Assembly: GCA_937915075.1 (NCBI GenBank)
Contig: CALDMA010000366.1
Span: forward strand, 1-16,286
DNA: 16,286 nucleotides
From: an uncultured Oscillospiraceae bacterium
Lineage (GTDB): Bacteria; Bacillota; Clostridia; Oscillospirales; Oscillospiraceae
Direction of reading: 5' to 3'
Positions 1 through 5,767 of this stretch are shown piece after piece. The position numbers were made by a program, and so were the translations under genes. Every line of letters begins with the position of its first letter. Position 1 is the first letter of the stretch. The notes under the pieces were generated by a model. It searched no databases and was not told where the DNA came from. It worked only from the letters and a program-made list of their open reading frames with translations.

Positions 1-914
1 CTGGTCTGCGCGGATTCGGTCGGCGTGGCAGACTTCGTTTCCGTCACCAGCTTGACCGTGCCCGTCCCGCTGTGATAGCCCTTGGCGATAGTGTAGCTGG
101 TCGTCGTCGCGTCGAGCGTCTTCGAAACTGTGCCGTTATTGGGCATTGTGCCGGTCACGACCACGGGCGCTTTCGCCGCGGCGTCCCAGCCGATGGCGGT
201 TTCATCCTTGAGCAGCTTATCCGCCGTGACACTCACGTCGGTCGCGTCGGCGTATTTCGCCGGGATCGCGGCGACGGTTACTTTACTCAATACCTTACCC
301 GTTGTCGGCGTAACGTCCTGCGCGGTCTCAGCGGGCGTGACCGTTTTCGTTTCGACAGAAATCGACACTTTTCCCGTTCCACTGTGGTATCCGGCGGGGA
401 CGGTGTAGCTGGTATCGGACGGGGTCAGTGTCTTACTGATGGCCCCGTTGTTGGCCATGGTACCGGTAGTAATGGTGCCGTCGGCTGTGACAAACACCTT
501 GCCGGCCAGCACGTTACCCGCGGCGGCCGTCGTGCTCGAAACGTCCTGATAAGCTTCGGGAATCGCCGCGACGGTCACGGAAGAAAGGCCGTAATACCCG
601 TCGTCCGAAGTCACGTTCTGTTCCTTCTTCGTGGGGGTAATCGATTTGCTCTGCAGCGTGTAGTTGCCGCCGCCCGCGACGCCGGCAACCGTGCCGCTCC
701 CGTTGTGATAGCCCTTGGGGATGGTGTAGGTGTTGCCTTCGGTAACGCTGGCGTTGACCGCGCCCCTGTTTTCAATCCCCTCAATCGCCGTCGCGCACGC
801 GTCCAGCGTGGCCGTCGTGGCCGCAAGGCCCAGATCGACCAGCTTGGTTCGGATGGTGTTTCGATTCGTCTGAATCCGTGCAATCTCTGTTGCAATCGTT
901 GTCTGTGCAGGCAT
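1..914 (-). CDS. Repeat-built tail fibre protein (3' end outside window)
   Basis: 304 codons are visible with no stop, so the gene continues beyond the left edge. Residues 1-50 are helical (PAQTTIATEIARIQTNRNTI to IEGIENRG), a likely attachment segment. The remainder is built from units of about 105 residues. Each has a YTxxxGYHxGxGxV block (GYH at residues 68-70, 175-177 and 279-281). The first two copies continue with TPxxxxQDVT or TPTKKEQNVT, then VTVAAIPxxY; the third runs off the window edge at TPTESAQT. The GTMxNNGxxSKTL block precedes copies two and three only. I recall such repeats in long tail proteins of phages and prophages of gut Clostridia. Probably a beta-rich receptor-binding or side fibre. 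Antisense frames in this stretch are shadows. Confidence 0.85.
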   Translation of the reverse strand, partial: MPAQTTIATEIARIQTNRNTIRTKLVDLGLAATTATLDACATAIEGIENRGAVNASVTEGNTYTIPKGYHNGSGTVAGVAGGGNYTLQSKSITPTKKEQNVTSDDGYYGLSSVTVAAIPEAYQDVSSTTAAAGNVLAGKVFVTADGTITTGTMANNGAISKTLTPSDTSYTVPAGYHSGTGKVSISVETKTVTPAETAQDVTPTTGKVLSKVTVAAIPAKYADATDVSVTADKLLKDETAIGWDAAAKAPVVVTGTMPNNGTVSKTLDATTTSYTIAKGYHSGTGTVKLVTETKSATPTESAQT

Positions 915-922
915 TAGATCAG

Positions 923-928
923 CTCCTT
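923..928 (-). promoter_or_regulatory. Ribosome binding site (AAGGAG) overlapping a stop codon
   Basis: AAGGAG lies 8 nt before the ATG at 912-914 and overlaps the TAA of the preceding gene, so ribosomes finishing that gene can restart. It confirms the start of the fibre gene that runs to the left edge. Confidence 0.8.
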
Positions 929-1232
929 ATATCGTAGATAGCAAAACGGCGATGTTGCCGATTTCGGTATAAACCGCCGCGGCCGTGATGGGCAGGGTAT
1001 TGTCTTTTTCCGGGCTGTTCGCCCGCACGACAGACAGCACGCCGTCCTCGGTAATCGTCAGCGCGTCGCCGATTTTGACGCCGCCGAGCGTTTCCGCCGT
1101 GGCCGGCGGCAGCGTATAGGCGGCGGCTCCGCCGGTTTTCACCCGGGCGGTAATGCCCGGCGGCTTGTCGATTCTGGCGGAAAGCTTCGGGCTCTCGCCT
1201 ACGCGGAGAAATATCGTTTCCGCCATGTTCAT
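927..1232 (-). CDS. Small fibre-motif protein, 101 aa
   Basis: Opens MNMAETIFLRVGESPKLSAR. It contains ATAETLGGVKIGDALTITED then GVLSV at about residues 44-68, the motif shared by phage head and tail fibres (Phage_fiber_2 type) and also present in the 814-residue fibre here. It ends AVYTEIGNIAVLLSTI. The start overlaps the previous stop by 4 nt (ATGA). The stop TAA (927-929) overlaps the ribosome site of the next gene. Probably a small decoration or fibre component; exact role unknown. Confidence 0.75.
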   Translation of the reverse strand: MNMAETIFLRVGESPKLSARIDKPPGITARVKTGGAAAYTLPPATAETLGGVKIGDALTITEDGVLSVVRANSPEKDNTLPITAAAVYTEIGNIAVLLSTI

Positions 1233-1570
1233 TCCTCCCCGTAATCCACCCGGTTCGTTTTGGCAAGCACTTCAAACCGGCCGTTATAGGTGACGGTTCT
1301 GCGCCTGGCGTTGTAAAAGGTGATGGTAATATCGTAGGTCCATTCGCCCGCGGGCATCGCCTCTGTGGCGGAATGGGGGATGGAAAGCTGGTAAGCCCCT
1401 TCCTGCGCGTCCCACGCCAGCTTCCGCTGCAGCCCCGCCGCGCGGCAGGTAAAATATACGGCGGAGATCAGCTCCGGATCTACCGCCTCGCCGTTTTCAT
1501 CCAGCAGTGAGAACGTCCGCTCGACGGAATCCCCCTGCACAAATTTTATGCTTGCGGAAGAGTTATACAT
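1229..1570 (-). CDS. BppU-like Ig-type baseplate protein, 113 aa
   Basis: I start at the ATG at 1568-1570 (GGAGGAG 6 nt upstream). The frame reaches 1663, but the extension overlaps the previous gene and lacks a good site. The sequence SIKFVQGDSVERTFSLLDEN, then YFTCRAAGLQRKLAWD and EWTYDITITFYNARRRTVTY, is a single beta-sandwich like the N-terminal domain of phage baseplate upper proteins (DUF2479/BppU). That domain normally anchors a receptor-binding part to the baseplate. Here it stands alone, without the coiled coil and head, so the binding part would be supplied by neighbours. Confidence 0.76.
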   Translation of the reverse strand: MYNSSASIKFVQGDSVERTFSLLDENGEAVDPELISAVYFTCRAAGLQRKLAWDAQEGAYQLSIPHSATEAMPAGEWTYDITITFYNARRRTVTYNGRFEVLAKTNRVDYGEE

Positions 1571-1593
1571 TGCATCTCCTCCATTTCTGATCG

Positions 1594-2040
1594 TTAAATC
1601 GGCTCGAACAGCGCCGGCACGCTCTCCGGCGGATAAAGCAGCGGGTTGGCCGCCTGCCTGCATTTATACACCGCGCCGCCGCTGCGCACGAGCATCTCCG
1701 GCACAACGGCCATATTGTAAACATAGGGATAAATCCCGTCCGCGTCCGGCGCGGGGCGCACGCCATACAGGCTCTCCGTGCCGGTAGAAAAGGGCGGATA
1801 CACGCTCGATGATGTGAGCGCCTGCCGGGCGAAGCCGACCATACCGCCGTAGCGGAAAGCCTCGTTTTGCGCGTACGCCTTGTCCGCCTCCCATGCCGGG
1901 AAGCCATCCACCAGCACGCCCGCCGTCGCCGCGGGCTCCGCGCCCGATTCCGTAACCATCCGCACGCCCTCGGCGAGAACGTTCAAATGCTTCTTTCGAA
2001 TGTTATGCAGCGTTTCGCGCTGCGCCTCGCTCATGTTCAT
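1594..2040 (-). CDS. Carbohydrate-binding-like tail protein, 148 aa
   Basis: Opens MNMSEAQRETLHNIRKKHLN, a helical segment seen in short phage tail proteins. Two aromatic-rich modules follow: residues about 47-75 (FPAWEADKAYAQNEAFRYGG) and about 112-148 (AVYKCRQAANPLLYPPESVP, ending ALFEPI). The WxxxxxYxxxxxVxYxGxxYxCxQ layout recalls chitin-binding CBM5/12 modules found at the ends of tail proteins. The first module lacks the usual Cys, and the match is by pattern only. A role in binding cell-wall sugar is inference. The start overlaps the previous stop by 4 nt; the second in-frame ATG at 2032-2034 is an alternative start. Confidence 0.75.
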   Translation of the reverse strand: MNMSEAQRETLHNIRKKHLNVLAEGVRMVTESGAEPAATAGVLVDGFPAWEADKAYAQNEAFRYGGMVGFARQALTSSSVYPPFSTGTESLYGVRPAPDADGIYPYVYNMAVVPEMLVRSGGAVYKCRQAANPLLYPPESVPALFEPI

Positions 2041-2297
2041 TCCGCGTCCACCCCTTCCAGAATGGCAATCGCCTCGGCAACCGCGGGGTTATCGCCAATC
2101 GGCAGCTGCACCTGCTCCCCGTCAATGTTGCGCGTCCAGGCCTCTCCGTTTTTCAAATCGCCGATCTCCAGGCCCAGGGGCGCCGCGTCCATAAGCGTGC
2201 GTCCAAGGGCCTCCTCAAGCTCCTGCCGCTGATCCTCGCGGGCGACGATGATGTTTTCAATCATGTCGCCGTCCGCGTTCAAAACCGCAAATCGCAT
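2037..2297 (-). CDS. Small tail-cassette protein, 86 aa
   Basis: Start ATG at 2295-2297 with AAAGGAG 7 nt upstream. The protein opens MRFAVLNADGDMIENIIVAR, then a helical acidic stretch (QRQELEEALGRTLMDAA) and a strand-rich end with GEAWTRNIDGEQVQLP. I recall short proteins of this shape beside fibre genes in Clostridia phages, where they may help fibre folding or form a small baseplate piece; no function is proven to my knowledge. It overlaps the next gene by 4 nt (ATGA). Confidence 0.75.
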   Translation of the reverse strand: MRFAVLNADGDMIENIIVAREDQRQELEEALGRTLMDAAPLGLEIGDLKNGEAWTRNIDGEQVQLPIGDNPAVAEAIAILEGVDAE

Positions 2298-2322
2298 CTG
2301 TTTTCTCCTTTCAATTCACCTG

Positions 2323-3081
2323 TCACGCGGGCACGCGGATATAGACGACGCCCTGATAGCCCGCGCCGGCCGTGCCGCTCGCTTCCCCATCCCAAAGATC
2401 GTGGGCGTACCCGCCGCCGCCCCCGCCCGAGCCGTAAAATTTTGCGGAACTACCGTTATAGGCTACAGGGTCTTGAGATGGGCCAGCGCTGGCGCTGCCG
2501 CCGTTTCCGCCGCCGTAATTTCCTCCGCTCATGCCGCTGCTGCTGCCGTTGCCGCCGTTTGACCCGCCCGAACCCATACTGGTGCTGGTAGGGCTTCCCA
2601 TATTCACATGGCTCACGCTCAGTCCGCCGCCCCCGCCGGCGCAATGGCACTTAAACGTGGTGGAATCGGAGAAGGGATATTTCGCGATCCCGTCGCCCGT
2701 CCCCCTGCCGCCGCCCGTCCCGCCGTTCCGGCTTTTCTTCACGCCGTTCGCGGATAAGATGGCCACGCCTTTATTGCTGATGGAGCTGTTTCCATTGGCC
2801 GCGCCGACGGCGATCACGTAATCGCCGCTCAGCGTCAGCGCGGAAGCCTCGGCGCAATATGCCCCCGCCCCGCCGATGGTAGACGAGCCGCTCGATCCCC
2901 CGCCGCAGCTCCATATATCCACATTCTTCGCCTTTCCCTCAACAACCAGCGTCCCGGAGCCCGTAATCGTATACAGCGTGTATTTCTTTCCCTCGGCCGT
3001 ATATTCCGCGGACGTCATCGCGCCCGTGTAGCTCAAAACCGCGGCCGTCTCCCGTTTCGGCTCCGCAAGGTTGAATATCAT
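2323..3081 (-). CDS. Glycine-rich tail adhesin-like protein, 252 aa
   Basis: Start ATG at 3079-3081, 4 nt after the previous stop; the ribosome site is weak (GGGG), so translation is probably coupled. Residues 1-50 carry beta strands and YTLYTITGSGTLVVEG, the common lead-in of glycine-rich phage tail proteins, followed by VDIWSCGGGSSG. Residues about 55-240 are a Gly/Ser-rich body with short GGxGG blocks, probably a polyglycine-type sandwich as in some receptor-binding tail proteins. The end, GAGYQGVVYIRVPA, is the usual closing strand. Cysteines occur at WSC, AYC and FKCHC. The role is probably host surface recognition, though a structural spacer is possible. Confidence 0.8.
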   Translation of the reverse strand: MIFNLAEPKRETAAVLSYTGAMTSAEYTAEGKKYTLYTITGSGTLVVEGKAKNVDIWSCGGGSSGSSTIGGAGAYCAEASALTLSGDYVIAVGAANGNSSISNKGVAILSANGVKKSRNGGTGGGRGTGDGIAKYPFSDSTTFKCHCAGGGGGLSVSHVNMGSPTSTSMGSGGSNGGNGSSSGMSGGNYGGGNGGSASAGPSQDPVAYNGSSAKFYGSGGGGGGYAHDLWDGEASGTAGAGYQGVVYIRVPA

Positions 3082-3085
3082 ATCA

Positions 3086-5530
3086 TCACCCCAGTATCAC
3101 AATATTCGCCGTAACGCTCTGCGTCGGCGCGGTTTCCGTGCAGGCGAAGGTCAGCGTCCCTTCCCCCTGCGCGGAGCAGTAAATATCCGCTTCCACCCAG
3201 ACCGCGCGGCTCTCGGGCGCGTATGTCACGCACAGGAGCGAATCCGCCGTCACCCCGGCAACGGAAACCGTCTGGCTGTTCTCGCTCCAGCCCTCCGCCG
3301 TCAGGCTCACGCTCAGCGCCACCGGCGCTTTCAGCCCGGCCAGCTTCTGCTTTTCCGCCGTCGTGTAATCGTTTGTGGAGAGGCTTTTTCCTTCCTCCGC
3401 GCTCACTTTGCCGCCCAGCGCGCTCTCCAGCCCCGTCACGTCGGAAATCGCGTGCGTGTGCGCCGCGGGAGGGAACGCGTCCGGCTTGTCGGTAACGTTC
3501 GTCCAGGCTGGGGTTACGTTCTTCTGCGCCCCGGCTTCAACGCCGTCCAGCTTCGCCTTGTCCGCCGCGGAGAGCAGGCCGGCCGTTTCTACCGTAGCGT
3601 TTTCGTATACGGTATCCTGCGCCGGTATGCCAAGCGCCGTCACGTCGCCTTTTACAACCGCGGCGGCCGCCGTCACATGTCCTTCCGCGTCGATGGTCAC
3701 CTTGTAAAGGCCCGCTTCATGCGCCGTATGGGTCGGATGAACGTATTTGTTCGCGTTCGTCGCAACGCCGTTCAGCTTCGCCTTGTCCGCGTCCGTGTAA
3801 TCGTTCGCGCTCAGGCCCTTGCCGCTGACGGGCGCGACGTAGTCCGTTCCCGCCGCGGCAGCCGTCACGCCGCCCGCGCCGTCCCCCTTGAGGATGCCGC
3901 TCGCGGCAATTTTCGCCTGTTTGCCCTGCAGCGCCGTCCAAGCTGCCGCGGCCGTAACCGGTTTGGGGCTGTCGGCGATTTCTCCGCTGGTGTCGACGCT
4001 CAGTTTCCCGTCCGCGTTCAGCTTAAGGTTCTCGCCGATCATGACGATGCCGGCCGTTTCCGCGGTGGCATTTTGAGGCGCGGCCGTGTATAGTCTGGCC
4101 GTCTCAGCGTCGATGCGCACGGGCTGCGTGTCCGCGGCTGTTCTGGCCTCCGCCGTCACGCCGCCCAGCACGCTGCCCGACGCCTTGCCGATCACGCCTT
4201 CCGAAGCGTTCTTGGCCGCCTCGTTCGCCTCAGCGATCGCCTCCTCTGCCCGGGCGACAACATCATCGACCGCGGCGATTTTCGCCGTCACCAGGTTCGC
4301 CTTCTCGTCGGCCAGTTCCGCCTTCGTGTTGGCAAGCGTCGCTTTCGCGTTGGCGTTTTCAGCCGCCGTGTCGGCCAGTTCCGCCTTTGCGTCGGCGTTC
4401 GCGGCGGCGGTGTTCGCAAGCTCGGCCTTCGCCTCAGCGTTCGCAACCGCGCTTTCCACGCCGGCCGTGGCCGTTTCGCAGGCCGTCTTCGCCGTGTTTG
4501 CGCTGCCGGCCGCCTCTGTCGCCGCCGCGGCCGCGGTGTTTGCGGCTGTCGCCGCCGTGTCGGCCAGCGTGGCTTTATCCGCCGCGTTCTGCGCCGCGGT
4601 GTTCGCGGCCGTCGTTGCGGCGGCTGTCTTTTCCGCCGCTTCGTTCGCCGCGTCTTTGGCAAGGCCGGCGTTTGTCGCGGCGGTGTCGGCCAGCGCGGCC
4701 TTTGTATTGGCGTTCGTTGCGGCCGTATCGGCCAGCGTCGCCTTTTCCGCCGCCAGCTCGGCCTTCGTCTGGGCGATCGTCGCCTTGTCGTTCGCGTTTG
4801 TCGCGGCCGTGTTGGCAAGGGTTGCTTTCTCGTTGGCGGCTTCGGCGGCCGTGTTGGCAAGCGCCGCCTTCGCGTTCGCGTTCTGCGCAGCGGCGTTCGC
4901 GTTCTCCTTCGCCGCGTCCACGCTTCCGGCCGCCGTCTGCGCCAGCGCGGCCTTTTCGTCGGCGTTCGCGGCGGCCGTCGCGGCCAAAGCCGCCTTTGCG
5001 TCGGCAAGCGCAGCTTTCTCCGCGGCCAGCGCGGCCTTTTCATCCGCCAGTGTAGCCTTTGCGCTCGCGTTTTTCGCGGCGGCGTTCGCCGCGTCGGCCG
5101 CGTCGTTCGCGCCCTTCGCCGCGTTTTGAAGCTCTGTCGTCTTCTGCGCCGCGGCCTGGGCAGCCGTGTCGGCAAGCGTCGCCTTCCCGTCCGCGAGAGT
5201 TGCTTTTTCGTCCGCGTTATCCGCCGCCGCGTTCGCCGTTTTCGCGGCCTCCGTCGCCGCGTCGACGGCGGTTTCAACGCGCTCGGCCACGCTTGTCGCG
5301 TTCGCGGCCGCAGCGTCGGCAAGCGCCGCTTTCTCGTCCGCCAGGGCCGCTTTTTCCTGCGCGGCGGCCGCCGCTGCGTTGGCGCTTTGCGCCGCGGTGT
5401 CTGCAAGCGTCTGCCCCGCCGCAGCGTTGTCGTAGCATTCCGCAATGCTGTCGTGGATCGCGTCGCGCACTTCGATCCCGTAAACCGCCGTTTTAATCTT
5501 GTCCAGCAGGATTTTGATCTGGCTTGGCAT
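3086..5530 (-). CDS. Long tail fibre / baseplate protein with alanine-rich coiled coil, 814 aa
   Basis: I start at the ATG at 5528-5530 (GGGGGAG 7 nt upstream). The opening IKILLDKIKTAVYGIEVRDA is an N-terminal attachment segment I recall from tail proteins of Clostridia phages, and the longer frame to 5602 adds only a basic tail overlapping the previous gene. Residues about 35-445 are a long alanine-rich coiled coil of imperfect 14-residue units. Residues about 480-530 contain ETAGIVMIGENLKLNADGKLSV, a fibre motif also seen in the gene at 927-1232. Further on are three copies of an NDYTxxxKxKLxGx motif, one of them degenerate (GLLSAADKAKLDGV), and one AAHTHAISDVTGL His-x-His site. The last about 100 residues are beta-rich (about 715-814). 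The likely role is a trimeric fibre projecting from the baseplate to contact the host surface. Confidence 0.83.
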   Translation of the reverse strand: MPSQIKILLDKIKTAVYGIEVRDAIHDSIAECYDNAAAGQTLADTAAQSANAAAAAAQEKAALADEKAALADAAAANATSVAERVETAVDAATEAAKTANAAADNADEKATLADGKATLADTAAQAAAQKTTELQNAAKGANDAADAANAAAKNASAKATLADEKAALAAEKAALADAKAALAATAAANADEKAALAQTAAGSVDAAKENANAAAQNANAKAALANTAAEAANEKATLANTAATNANDKATIAQTKAELAAEKATLADTAATNANTKAALADTAATNAGLAKDAANEAAEKTAAATTAANTAAQNAADKATLADTAATAANTAAAAATEAAGSANTAKTACETATAGVESAVANAEAKAELANTAAANADAKAELADTAAENANAKATLANTKAELADEKANLVTAKIAAVDDVVARAEEAIAEANEAAKNASEGVIGKASGSVLGGVTAEARTAADTQPVRIDAETARLYTAAPQNATAETAGIVMIGENLKLNADGKLSVDTSGEIADSPKPVTAAAAWTALQGKQAKIAASGILKGDGAGGVTAAAAGTDYVAPVSGKGLSANDYTDADKAKLNGVATNANKYVHPTHTAHEAGLYKVTIDAEGHVTAAAAVVKGDVTALGIPAQDTVYENATVETAGLLSAADKAKLDGVEAGAQKNVTPAWTNVTDKPDAFPPAAHTHAISDVTGLESALGGKVSAEEGKSLSTNDYTTAEKQKLAGLKAPVALSVSLTAEGWSENSQTVSVAGVTADSLLCVTYAPESRAVWVEADIYCSAQGEGTLTFACTETAPTQSVTANIVILG
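4195..5430 (-). repeat. Alanine-rich 14-residue coiled-coil repeat tract
   Basis: About 410 residues of imperfect units of the type KATLADTAATNAND, often halved or doubled, nearly all Ala, Lys, Asn, Asp, Glu and Thr. Fourteen residues equal two heptads. At DNA level the units share fragments such as gccgtgtcggccag, so the tract could expand or shrink by recombination in 42-bp steps without frameshift. The same composition makes two other frames open for more than 1 kb. Confidence 0.82.
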
Positions 5531-5747
5531 CCGTCGTCTCCCCCTTTGGTGCGTTGTTCGTCTCTTCTTCTGGCGCGGCGGTTTCTTCGGCTTCGGCGGC
5601 AACCGCGTTCAGGGCGCGAATCATCTCGTTGCATTTCTCGTAAATCAAATCCATATACGCCCGATTCGCGCGCCCCCGAACCTCGACGCTCTCCGTCGCT
5701 TCCCGAATCTGTTCAATCGCTTTTCCAAACTCACCGAGTGTCCGCAT
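5493..5747 (-). CDS. Small acidic tail-region protein of unknown function, 84 aa
   Basis: I start at the ATG at 5745-5747, which has AGGAGA 7 nt upstream. A longer frame to 5981 runs through the end of the Tal gene and gives an implausible Gln-rich extension. Residues 1-50 look helical (MRTLGEFGKAIEQIREATESV to about NEMIRALNA), and residues 51-84 are acidic, Pro/Thr-rich and probably disordered. The gene sits 20 nt after the Tal stop and overlaps the next gene by 38 nt. I do not recognise a family. Its place suggests a baseplate accessory or assembly role, which is inference only. Confidence 0.72.
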   Translation of the reverse strand: MRTLGEFGKAIEQIREATESVEVRGRANRAYMDLIYEKCNEMIRALNAVAAEAEETAAPEEETNNAPKGETTDAKPDQNPAGQD

Positions 5748-5767
5748 CTTTTCTCTCCTGTTCGGGC

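Noticed and set aside
72..917. 281-residue frame on the plus strand
   Set aside because: Arg/Gly-rich antisense shadow of the repeat-built fibre, whose own start, ribosome site and protein repeats are clear.
1..3081. Diversity-generating retroelement
   Set aside because: No reverse transcriptase, template repeat or adenine-biased variable repeat pair is visible within the window.
4086..5129. 347-residue alanine-rich frame on the plus strand
   Set aside because: Mirror of the alanine-rich coiled-coil repeat. GC-rich repetitive codons leave no stops in the opposite strand.
4195..5430. Possible CRISPR array or satellite DNA
   Set aside because: Repeats are imperfect, in frame, without constant spacers, and encode a sensible coiled coil.
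4288..5634. 448-residue Arg/Pro-rich frame on the minus strand
   Set aside because: Out-of-frame reading of the same repeat. Composition is typical of a shifted Ala/Lys-rich gene, and the coiled-coil frame is clearly the real one.
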